DNA from: Promethearchaeota archaeon
GTDB taxonomy: Archaea > Asgardarchaeota > Lokiarchaeia > Sigynarchaeales > SOKP01
Length of the DNA: 19,644 bases
Reading direction: 5' to 3'
NCBI GenBank assembly: GCA_019058515.1
Contig: JAHPYY010000040.1
Span: 1 to 19,644 of the forward strand
In this document: positions 7,823-14,415 of the stretch, one piece after another
Layout of the letters: every line of letters starts with the position of its first letter
Numbering within the stretch: the first letter of the stretch is position 1
The notes under the pieces: model-generated
The model's input: only the letters and a program-made list of their open reading frames with translations
Told to the model about the DNA's origin: nothing
Databases searched by the model: none
Program-made: the position numbers and the translations under genes

Positions 7823-9760
7823 TTGGATTACACTAAGTTTAAAAAACTCGAACTTGAGGAGACAGAATATTCCGACCTTTTTAAATTACTAGGGGATAAA
7901 CGCTTGATTAGGGGTTTGCTTGAACGCAATATTACCGAATTGCGAGATATACAAAAAAAAGCTATTGAAAAGGGGCTGTTTTTTGGAACATCAATGTTGG
8001 TATGTGCTCCTTCTGGTAGTGGAAAAACTTTAATTGGGGAATTATGCGCAGTACACACCGTTTTTCAAAATTTGGGAAAAGCGGTATATCTCGTTCCATT
8101 TAAAGCATTGGCCACGGAGAAATACGATAAGTTCAAACGAGAATACGAACGATTCGGCGTAGAGAGTGTCCTCTCCATTGGAGATATAGAAATTGATGAA
8201 AACTCCCTAAAAAAAGCGGATTTAATTGTCACTACTTACGAAAAACTAGATTCTATTCTGAGAAACTGCTCTGAGAAAGATTGGATTTATACAATTAACA
8301 CCCTAGTAATTGACGAAATTCATGTGCTAGGCGAGAACGATAGGGGGCCACGTTTAGAATCTCTCATTGTTAGACTCAACGAGTTTCTTGGTTATCCGCA
8401 GCTTATCGGTCTTTCAGCAACCATAGCAAATCCAGAATTCTTTAATTCTTGGTTATCCTCGTTAGGAAATGAGACGGTGCTTATCAAATCTGACGATAGG
8501 CCCGTACCGCTCAAATATTCTTTAAAGATAGCTCCCAACAAAGAGTCATCCATAAAACAATTAATAAAGGGTACTCTTAAAAATAACGGACAAGCTTTAA
8601 TTTTCCTAAACAGGCGTAAGGACACGACTTCCACAGCCTTAAGTCTGGGATCGACAGTGAAAAGAACATTATCAGAAAAGGAACGCCGCATTTGTACAAA
8701 ATTATCCAATGCGTTAGGAAAGATCAAGGGATCTAGCCCCGAATTGCGTATTGTTATAAGTAGCGGGATAGCATTTCACCACGCAGGATTATTAACCAAA
8801 GAGAAATCCATTATAGAGTCCTTTTATCGCAGAAAAATTCTAAAAGTAATCTGCTGTACCACAACCTTATCCGCGGGGGTCAATGTCCCCGCACGCTTAG
8901 TCATAATTAAAAATTTCAAGAAGTACATAACAAGCGGATATAACATCAAAAACTTTACTGAATACTACGAAAATGGAGATGGCTTCTCCTATTTCAAACC
9001 ATTTTCTGCAAATGAAGTCTTTCAGATGTTAGGAAGAGCCGGGAGACCGGGATTAGATCCGGTAGGGTATGGGGTAATCCTGGCGTCAAACTTAGACGAT
9101 AAACTGTGGTTAGAGGATCATTTTTTTTCGCTATTACAACCTGGCAGTAAGTTGATACCGAAATACAACGATCTTAAGTCCAATTTAAATAATATAAATA
9201 CTCTAAAGGAGCAGGTATTACTGAAAATTTACGAAACAAAGCGGATTAACATGGAAGGTATTAAGCAATTTTTTGAAAAAACTTATTTCTGGTTTTATAT
9301 GAAGAAATCACTTGACGAAAATATTGTTCCAATTGAGCAACTTCTCATGATTCAAGAAGTGTCTCCCAGCAACCTCCTTAAGCTGCACTCAAATCCTGCC
9401 TTGAAAGAAAAGGTAGTTGCAAATCCCCCTAAATGCGAATTAGCGCAGATTAGCTCCTCAAAATTAGAGGGTAATGTGAGGACAGATTATGGGGTATATC
9501 AAACAATCTTTCATGTAAATTCTGGTATTTCTTGCTCTTGTGGGTGGAAAAATACATTTTCAGACGGATTTGGAAAAGAGACATTTGGATTTGAATTTTG
9601 CGAGCATGTAACCGCGTTTTTATCTTATTTGGTCTCTGAGTGTGGGGAACAAGTGAAAAAACGGGCTTTTGACATAATTCCAAAAAGTGTAAAAACCAAT
9701 ATATACTTACCTTTTTATTGGAAAATGGTCGGGTACGGTAAGACGGTGAAAAAACCGTAA
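7823..9760 (+). CDS. hel308: Hel308 helicase, helicase core and winged-helix/SWIM part (frame ends early)
   Basis: 645 residues of a Ski2-family superfamily 2 helicase, matching Hel308, a 3'-5' DNA helicase acting at stalled replication forks. Motifs in order: APSGSGKT (62-69), LVPFKALATEKY (90-101), DEIH (164-167), SAT (198-200), FHHAGL (318-323), TTLSAGVNVPAR (347-358) and QMLGRAGRPG (401-410). A winged-helix region follows (about 460-510). An unusual insert contains CSC, then FCEH (Cys571, Cys573, Cys593, His595), the CxCx(n)CxH pattern of a SWIM zinc finger. The frame stops at 9760, but the missing Hel308 ratchet and helix-hairpin-helix domains continue at once in the -1 frame, so this is the front three-quarters of one gene. 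The start is TTG because a TGA lies in frame at 7805 and there is no ATG before codon 58. The N-terminus is therefore uncertain. Confidence 0.9.
   Translation: MDYTKFKKLELEETEYSDLFKLLGDKRLIRGLLERNITELRDIQKKAIEKGLFFGTSMLVCAPSGSGKTLIGELCAVHTVFQNLGKAVYLVPFKALATEKYDKFKREYERFGVESVLSIGDIEIDENSLKKADLIVTTYEKLDSILRNCSEKDWIYTINTLVIDEIHVLGENDRGPRLESLIVRLNEFLGYPQLIGLSATIANPEFFNSWLSSLGNETVLIKSDDRPVPLKYSLKIAPNKESSIKQLIKGTLKNNGQALIFLNRRKDTTSTALSLGSTVKRTLSEKERRICTKLSNALGKIKGSSPELRIVISSGIAFHHAGLLTKEKSIIESFYRRKILKVICCTTTLSAGVNVPARLVIIKNFKKYITSGYNIKNFTEYYENGDGFSYFKPFSANEVFQMLGRAGRPGLDPVGYGVILASNLDDKLWLEDHFFSLLQPGSKLIPKYNDLKSNLNNINTLKEQVLLKIYETKRINMEGIKQFFEKTYFWFYMKKSLDENIVPIEQLLMIQEVSPSNLLKLHSNPALKEKVVANPPKCELAQISSSKLEGNVRTDYGVYQTIFHVNSGISCSCGWKNTFSDGFGKETFGFEFCEHVTAFLSYLVSECGEQVKKRAFDIIPKSVKTNIYLPFYWKMVGYGKTVKKP
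9749..9754 (+). other. hel308: A6 run at the frame junction within hel308
   Basis: Frame 2 reads GTG AAA AAA CCG TAA here and stops. Reading one extra A in this run gives KTVICWEFGKLIVRLYLTP, whose GKLIVRLYLTP matches the conserved GKLVSRLYIDP-type segment of Hel308. That homologous stretch begins upstream of any possible start of the second frame, so a single-base indel or a -1 recoding event is the simplest explanation. Confidence 0.75.
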
Positions 9761-9792
9761 TTTGTTGGGAATTTGGAAAATTAATCGTAAGA

Positions 9793-10347
9793 TTGTATTT
9801 AACACCCTCATCTGGCGTGATGATACGCGATCAATTGGAACGAGAAGATATTTCCTCCTTTCAAACCCTTTTAAAACTCGCATATGAAGTATTGCAAGGG
9901 GAAGGAAAAGTAAGGAGTGCTCATATGTTTGAACCTATTATGTGGTGGGCAGACGAAGAGCCGCTTGACTACATCGCTGACCACTTTAATATTATGCCAG
10001 GGGATCTTCATTCGGCCAGGAATAACATCGAGAGGATTCTGACATTTACTTCTATTATCGCTGAATACTTAGCAGAGGTTAGTTCAAACCAAAAGAAACG
10101 GTTATTAGAAGTTAAAAAAAAGGCAGACATTTTAAAATTACGGATCCGCCACGGGGTGCGAGAAGAGCTATTCGATTTAGTATCGACCTTACCTCAAATA
10201 TCTCGTGTAAGGGGTAGGATTTTGTATGCTGCAGGATATCTGACTGCTGAAAGCGTGAAGTCCGAAAAACCGTATACGCTCCACAAAAAAACGGGTTTAA
10301 GCCTGAAATTGTGTAAGAAACTGACTCAAAACTCAAAAAAAAAGTAA
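9793..10347 (+). CDS. hel308: Hel308 C-terminal ratchet and helix-hairpin-helix domains (split off by frame change)
   Basis: 184 residues from a nominal TTG, but homology extends upstream in this frame to the stop at 9739-9741 (EFGKLIVRLYLTP), so this is not an independent gene. It matches Hel308 domains 4 and 5: YLTPSSGVMIRDQL, FNIMPGDLHSA (the I-x-PGDL segment), IRHGVREELFDL, and the helix-hairpin-helix ISRVRGRILYAAGY. In Hel308 the ratchet helix drives single-stranded DNA through the core and the last domain contacts DNA. Here they are encoded in the -1 frame relative to the helicase core. Restoring one A at 9749-9754 fuses both parts into one protein of about 840 residues, longer than the roughly 700 usual for Hel308 because of the SWIM insert. 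The tail ends in a Lys cluster. If the break is real in the cell, the core would lack its DNA ratchet unless the parts associate. Confidence 0.8.
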   Translation: MYLTPSSGVMIRDQLEREDISSFQTLLKLAYEVLQGEGKVRSAHMFEPIMWWADEEPLDYIADHFNIMPGDLHSARNNIERILTFTSIIAEYLAEVSSNQKKRLLEVKKKADILKLRIRHGVREELFDLVSTLPQISRVRGRILYAAGYLTAESVKSEKPYTLHKKTGLSLKLCKKLTQNSKKK

Positions 10348-10368
10348 TAAAAAAGAAATCATTCTTTC

Positions 10369-10682
10369 ATGTCGACCAAATCTAATGTTATAAAACTAAC
10401 ATAAAAGAGGGAGAATTTACGAGTTCAGCCAAAGAAGCCGTAGAAAAAGAAGATTTCAACGGAATAAAGAATACTGCTCTGAACCCTACAGATTTAATTA
10501 AAACAAGGGGAAAAGTATTATCTGATCGAAATGAGCTACTATCCTATCTCTCCCGCCTAAGGAAAACGCTTGAAACTGGTTTAGAATTAACCTCAGAGCA
10601 AAAAATAAAGTATTGTGCATTGGAACGGCATTACATGAAAATTTATTTGAAATGTCTTTTGGAGAAAATTAGCGGAGAATAA
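10369..10682 (+). CDS. Small unknown protein, probably frame-broken at an A run
   Basis: From ATG 10369 the frame gives MSTKSNVIKLT and stops. The -1 frame is open from just before that region to TAA at 10680-10682, encoding a coherent helical sequence of about 90 residues (KEAVEKEDFNGIKN, LSYLSRLRKTLETGLELT, ending LEKISGE) but with no ATG, GTG or TTG at its beginning. Reading one more A in the run at 10392-10395 joins the two into a protein of about 104 residues. The predicted product is charged, helical and soluble, and I do not recognise it. It lies 21 bases after the hel308 stop on the same strand and could be co-transcribed. Alternatives are a decayed gene, or a gene using a rarer start codon. 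The shared pattern of an apparently missing A, as in hel308, favours either sequence error or a common recoding habit. Confidence 0.45.
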
Positions 10683-10731
10683 AAAAAAGCATTACCAAGG
10701 TTGAATAACCCCAATTCTGTGAAGATTTTTG

Positions 10732-10740
10732 TTTAAATAA
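10732..10740 (+). promoter_or_regulatory. TATA box candidate of the 62-aa gene
   Basis: TTTAAATAA centred near 10736. A start about 26 bases on falls near 10762, leaving a leader of about 13 bases before the ATG at 10775. No Shine-Dalgarno is visible before that ATG, consistent with a near-leaderless message. Confidence 0.5.
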
Positions 10741-10774
10741 ACTCATACCGTACAATTATTAACCACAACTCGAG

Positions 10775-10963
10775 ATGAGTGTCATAAGTACGTCTAAAGA
10801 GAAGGATTCAAGTTTTTTGGATTCATATCCAAAAGAGCATATATTCGTATCTTTTGAAGAATTTTGTGCTGGCACTAATTATGCGAAACAATACCTTACA
10901 AAAGAGCAAAAAAAGGAGCTAGACCGCATTTTAATGAAAGAGCTACGCCCCAAACATAGATAG
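10775..10963 (+). CDS. Small unknown protein of 62 residues
   Basis: A short frame with an ATG start and its own TATA-like box at the right distance. The product is hydrophilic: a Ser/Lys-rich N-terminus, a central HIFVSFEEFCAGT segment, then a helix rich in Lys and Glu (YLTKEQKKELDRILMKEL) ending in basic residues. There is no membrane segment, zinc-binding pair or recognised motif. The stop is 8 bases from the stop of the convergent zinc-ribbon gene. The promoter and the balanced composition make it more likely real than a chance frame, but no function can be given. It could be a small nucleic-acid-associated or regulatory protein; that is a guess from charge alone. Confidence 0.55.
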   Translation: MSVISTSKEKDSSFLDSYPKEHIFVSFEEFCAGTNYAKQYLTKEQKKELDRILMKELRPKHR

Positions 10964-10971
10964 ACAGCGCG

Positions 10972-11529
10972 CTATTTTATTCCATTCTGGATATCATTAT
11001 TGAATCTGAAGTATGTAGTGTTATTTTTTACGAACTTGCTTATTTTGGATTCTTTCTCAGCTCTTCGCAAGACATAATTCACCTTTTTAGAAGTCAGTCC
11101 TATTCTATGTAAGATTATGTAAGTAATATAATATGGGAACGAAGTGAATCGAGTACACGCCTTCCTCAACAAACACAACGCCTTTATAAATTCATGTTCC
11201 TCTTCGTCTACAGAGGATTGGTTAAGAATTTGCTTGGAATAATTTTCAGGTTCGCTTTTTTTGGCCTTATTTACTATAAAGAATTCGCTAGGTGCAATAA
11301 ATCTAGGAGGGTTAGAAGATATTTGATTTTGAAGTTCTTTTACCCTAGAAACCGCGGCGCTCATTCCTAAAACCTCTTCGATCGGTTTAAGATCGCTAAC
11401 TGAATACAATTTCCCACATCTTAAGCACTTCTTTGATTTTTGTGTCGGGAGATAATATTGATATTGAAAACATTTGGAGCATTGAAACAATCGGTAAGGC
11501 TTTTGATCAGAGATGAGGGTCTTTACCAT
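10972..11529 (-). CDS. Zinc-ribbon and winged-helix-like protein downstream of the Hef-like helicase
   Basis: 185 residues. The N-terminus is a zinc ribbon with Cys17-x2-Cys20 and Cys35-x2-Cys38 (FQCSKC, KKCLRCGK), followed by a helix ending RVKELQNQ. This arrangement resembles archaeal DUF1922/DUF5817-type ribbons. A flexible linker leads to a C-terminal helical region (about 108-180) with a helix-turn-helix look: IILHRIGLTSKKVNYVLRRAEKESKISKF then a short strand. This suggests a nucleic-acid-binding protein. It starts 3 bases after the helicase stop, with Shine-Dalgarno AGGAGAGG (11538-11545) 8 bases before the ATG, so the two are co-expressed and the protein may be a helicase partner. That partnership is inferred from the operon alone. 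Confidence 0.8.
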   Translation of the reverse strand: MVKTLISDQKPYRLFQCSKCFQYQYYLPTQKSKKCLRCGKLYSVSDLKPIEEVLGMSAAVSRVKELQNQISSNPPRFIAPSEFFIVNKAKKSEPENYSKQILNQSSVDEEEHEFIKALCLLRKACTRFTSFPYYITYIILHRIGLTSKKVNYVLRRAEKESKISKFVKNNTTYFRFNNDIQNGIK

Positions 11530-11532
11530 TTG

Positions 11533-13686
11533 CTAAACCTCTCCTATTTTTTTTGCTTGCAGCTTTGTTCGGGCGTTGAGGTAGATATTTTCAACAATGA
11601 AAACGACCTCTTCTTCATCCTTTACATTGATATGCTTAATTTCATTTATTTTTGCAAAATCCAAACATGCTTGGTTCGCATTCTGGGCTTCTATTGATGC
11701 ATCAGAGCAATCGAAGATAATGAGAAATAACATGAATTTGTCTTTATTCAAATCGTAAAGGTGCATCAACTCTTTTTTAGAATATTTTGCAGGAACGACG
11801 AAGTGAATTCCTACTAAATTCTCAAAAGCTAAGTGTGGGCCCGAATTCACATCAATCGTAGTTGCACCTAGATCTTGCATCAACTCTTTAATTTGGAATT
11901 TCTTTGGAATGTTGCATATATGTGCTTTCATTTTACTTTTACCTTCAGAATTATTACCAAAAAGACTTGTTGGTTCAGAAGTAGATTGATCAGTTAGAGC
12001 TGATCGAGTCGTGAGTTCATGTGCAATATCACAATCACATTCTTTTATGTGTAACTTTGGAATTTGGGATTGAGTATTAACGCTAGTGAATGAGGTTAAA
12101 TTGTTCGCCATCGTTTTTAACTTCCTTAGTGCGATATTTAAATAAATTTCATCATTAGTCTCTCTAGTGTATAAAATAATTACTTCTCCGCTCTTATGTC
12201 GTCCTGTTCTTCCTTTCCTCTGAATAACCCGGATTTCTGAAGCAACCACATCGTAGAATACCACTAAATCACATTCCGCTATATCTAAGCCCTCTTCGCC
12301 TACATTTGTACTGACGAGAATATTGTAAACACCCTCTTTAAACTGATTTAGAATCTCTATTTGAAGTTTTTGACTCAATCCTTTGTCGTTGTTAGATTTG
12401 GTTGCTTGTCCAACGAATCTTACTGGATGAAAGTTATCTATTTTCTTCAATTTCTCAACAATATTTTTTACGGAGTCCCTTAACTTAACAAACACAAGTA
12501 TCCTAGAATTGGGAGAGTTTTTTAGTTGTTTAAATAATACTCGCTTTAATATGTCGAATTTCGGATGGATTAAGCGTGTTGATTCTTGTTCTGCGAGACT
12601 TCTGAGCTTGAAAAGTAGGGATTTTATAAGAAAATTACTTGCTAGTACTCTATTCGCCTTCGAGGAATTTTGCTTTTTAGATTCTTTAACTAGCTTTTCT
12701 AAATATGTAAGTAAAACATCCAAACCCTGTTGGTGGATTAGTTCAAGCATGTGATATAGGATTAAACCTTGTGAGTTAACTGAGATTGCGGAATACAACC
12801 CTGTTTTATCTCCAGATTCTTTTAATTTTGCAGATAATTCGTTTTGAAGGTCTATTAACGATTTTCTCGAGAGTTTATGCCTAATTAGTGGACCATGTTT
12901 GTTTAAGTGCCCTCCTTGAGATAAAAATTGGAGACATTCCTCTAAAATCTCTTCTATAATTTTCTTAGACGCGCGCATTTCAGGCGTTAAATTAACACCA
13001 ACCTTGTATACATCCAAAGATTGAATGTATTTACGCACATTTTGGTCCATCCTCGTTTTAGAATACACACTCTCGGGCGAAATGTATAACGCTTTGCAGA
13101 GTTGCTTTATTTTGAACTTTGACGCGCCAGGAGAGGCAGTTAATCCTAAACTTAATCCGTTTGGATTTTGTTCTCGATAATGTTTTGCTATATTTGTGTA
13201 TGCGTAATCTCCCGTAGCGTGATGCGCCTCGTCGAAAATTATTAGTTGTACGTCTTTTAAGTCGTATCGCTGTTCATCTAAATCGTTTTCCAAGGTTTGT
13301 GGAGTATAAAACAGCATTGTGTTTTGACTAAACAAATCTGCTCGATTAGAACTGAGTACTTTTCCCGTTAACATGGTGTATTTGTTTTCTAACACTGTTA
13401 GAGCTTTTTGGAAGGAATCGTAGTGCTGGGAGATCAGGGGGCGCGTTGGGGCCATTAAAATTATCTTACAGTTCGGATGTTTCTCGAGCACATAGGCGCT
13501 CACTAAAGCGGCGATAATAGTTTTACCTAATCCTGTTGGGATTACCACTAATGAATTATTTTTCACGCATTTTCTCGCAATTTCTTCTTGATACTCTCTT
13601 ACTTCTAATTCACTTTGATTTATGTATCGTAATGACTTAAGAAAGGAGGTCTTTTCCAATGCCTCGATTTTAGCTTTAGCCCCCAT
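11533..13686 (-). CDS. hef: Hef/FANCM-type helicase with degenerate C-terminal nuclease-like region
   Basis: 717 residues. Hef processes stalled or branched replication forks with an N-terminal superfamily 2 helicase fused to an XPF-type nuclease. The helicase is intact: REYQEEIA (30-37), PTGLGKT (50-56), APTRPLISQ (79-87), DEAH (152-155), TASPG (183-187), RILVFV (395-400), VGEEGLDIAECDLV (462-475) and QRKGRTGR (489-496), with the helical insert between RecA domains typical of Hef/FANCM. The C-terminal part (about 585-717) has strand-helix spacing like an ERCC4 nuclease domain (IDVNSGPHLAF, FVVPAKYSK, LFLIIFD), but the GDY...ERK...D motif is absent and no tandem helix-hairpin-helix follows. 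Full-length Hef is about 750 residues. It probably acts as a helicase or translocase without cleavage. Upstream AT-rich boxes at 13711-13718 and 13722-13730 could serve as TATA. Confidence 0.88.
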   Translation of the reverse strand: MGAKAKIEALEKTSFLKSLRYINQSELEVREYQEEIARKCVKNNSLVVIPTGLGKTIIAALVSAYVLEKHPNCKIILMAPTRPLISQHYDSFQKALTVLENKYTMLTGKVLSSNRADLFSQNTMLFYTPQTLENDLDEQRYDLKDVQLIIFDEAHHATGDYAYTNIAKHYREQNPNGLSLGLTASPGASKFKIKQLCKALYISPESVYSKTRMDQNVRKYIQSLDVYKVGVNLTPEMRASKKIIEEILEECLQFLSQGGHLNKHGPLIRHKLSRKSLIDLQNELSAKLKESGDKTGLYSAISVNSQGLILYHMLELIHQQGLDVLLTYLEKLVKESKKQNSSKANRVLASNFLIKSLLFKLRSLAEQESTRLIHPKFDILKRVLFKQLKNSPNSRILVFVKLRDSVKNIVEKLKKIDNFHPVRFVGQATKSNNDKGLSQKLQIEILNQFKEGVYNILVSTNVGEEGLDIAECDLVVFYDVVASEIRVIQRKGRTGRHKSGEVIILYTRETNDEIYLNIALRKLKTMANNLTSFTSVNTQSQIPKLHIKECDCDIAHELTTRSALTDQSTSEPTSLFGNNSEGKSKMKAHICNIPKKFQIKELMQDLGATTIDVNSGPHLAFENLVGIHFVVPAKYSKKELMHLYDLNKDKFMLFLIIFDCSDASIEAQNANQACLDFAKINEIKHINVKDEEEVVFIVENIYLNARTKLQAKKIGEV

Positions 13687-13710
13687 ATATATTCTAACCT
13701 ATTATCGTGT

Positions 13711-13730
13711 TTAATACAATACAATTTAAA
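13711..13730 (-). promoter_or_regulatory. Promoter region of the hef / zinc-ribbon operon
   Basis: Two overlapping candidates on the minus strand: GTATTAAA centred about 28 bases before the ATG at 13686, giving a leaderless start, and TTTAAATTG about 40 bases before, giving a short leader. Both fit archaeal spacing. The 57-base gap to the upstream gene is otherwise featureless. Confidence 0.4.
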
Positions 13731-13743
13731 ACTGAATACATTT

Positions 13744-14316
13744 TCAATCCACCGCAATTACTTTGACATTGTTCACAGAAAACTCGCGATAAGGAACTTT
13801 AGATTCGTTATACATACGCACCATTTTACCTAATTTTAGGGCAAATTCAGAAAAGTACCACAGTCCGTTTTTTTTTTGAACAAAAAGATAATCGTACCTT
13901 AAATTTAAACTACTTAGAGTTTTTTCAAGTTTAGTAGTTGCTTCCGTAAGATCAAATCCTAGTCCTCTTCTCACTTTGAGAAATGTATAAGTTGAATCGC
14001 TCAAAAATTTCAATTCTTCTTTCGAAAATGATACCTTCTCGGGAAGATCTGAGCTTAATTTGTTCTGCGCAATCTTTAAGTATAATTTACTGCCATTTCT
14101 TTCAATCGATAAGCTCATATTTTTAAGTGGTCCTTTAAACAATTTTTGAAATTCAATTATGATTTTTAACAAAATCTGTCCTTCTTGATTAGATATCTCG
14201 AGCAATTCACACATACGGGAAAAATTGAGTCGTTTCATAGAATTTTCTCTGAATTTTGAAAGAATTTCAATTATTCGAAACACTAGATTAATGACAATTA
14301 GGCTATCTACAGTCAT
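13744..14316 (-). CDS. Unknown 190-aa protein, possibly winged-helix
   Basis: 190 residues, not recognised. The N-terminal 60 residues have a helix-turn-helix-like pattern (RIIEILSKFRENSMKRLNFSRMCELLEISNQEGQILLKII), with ISNQEGQILLKII as the probable recognition helix. The middle holds strands (LSIERNGSKLYLKI), and the C-terminal half alternates helices and strands ending VNNVKVIAVD. There is no membrane segment and no Cys ligand set. It could be a transcription factor-like or tetramerisation-type protein, but this rests on secondary-structure impressions only. It lies 57 bases upstream of hef on the same strand and has AT-rich boxes (ATAATATAG centred 27 bases, TTTTATAAA 19 bases before the ATG), so it can be transcribed leaderlessly from its own promoter and may read through into hef. 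Confidence 0.72.
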   Translation of the reverse strand: MTVDSLIVINLVFRIIEILSKFRENSMKRLNFSRMCELLEISNQEGQILLKIIIEFQKLFKGPLKNMSLSIERNGSKLYLKIAQNKLSSDLPEKVSFSKEELKFLSDSTYTFLKVRRGLGFDLTEATTKLEKTLSSLNLRYDYLFVQKKNGLWYFSEFALKLGKMVRMYNESKVPYREFSVNNVKVIAVD

Positions 14317-14330
14317 GGAGCGTAAATCGT

Positions 14331-14347
14331 TTATAAAACTATATTAT
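14331..14347 (-). promoter_or_regulatory. TATA box candidates of the 190-aa gene
   Basis: ATAATATAG (14347 to 14339, minus strand) is centred 27 bases before the ATG at 14316, and TTTTATAAA (14339 to 14331) is 19 bases before. The first has the right distance for a leaderless transcript. Confidence 0.45.
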
Positions 14348-14415
14348 CCAACAAATTTAAAAAAAAAAGGTTTACAAAATCTAAAAATTAAAGGATTAAA
14401 GAAAAAATTCATTTA

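Noticed and set aside
7651..7836. 61-residue plus-strand frame upstream of hel308
   Set aside because: It spans the divergent promoter region and both TATA boxes, and it has low-complexity composition. Only its final ATG at 7801 is of interest, for the hel308 start question.
8392..8727. 111-residue minus-strand frame inside hel308
   Set aside because: It is a shadow of the helicase core; the plus frame carries the conserved helicase motifs.
9793..10347. An independent small DNA-binding gene
   Set aside because: Homology to Hel308 continues upstream of its nominal TTG into sequence overlapping the helicase frame, so it is the tail of hel308.
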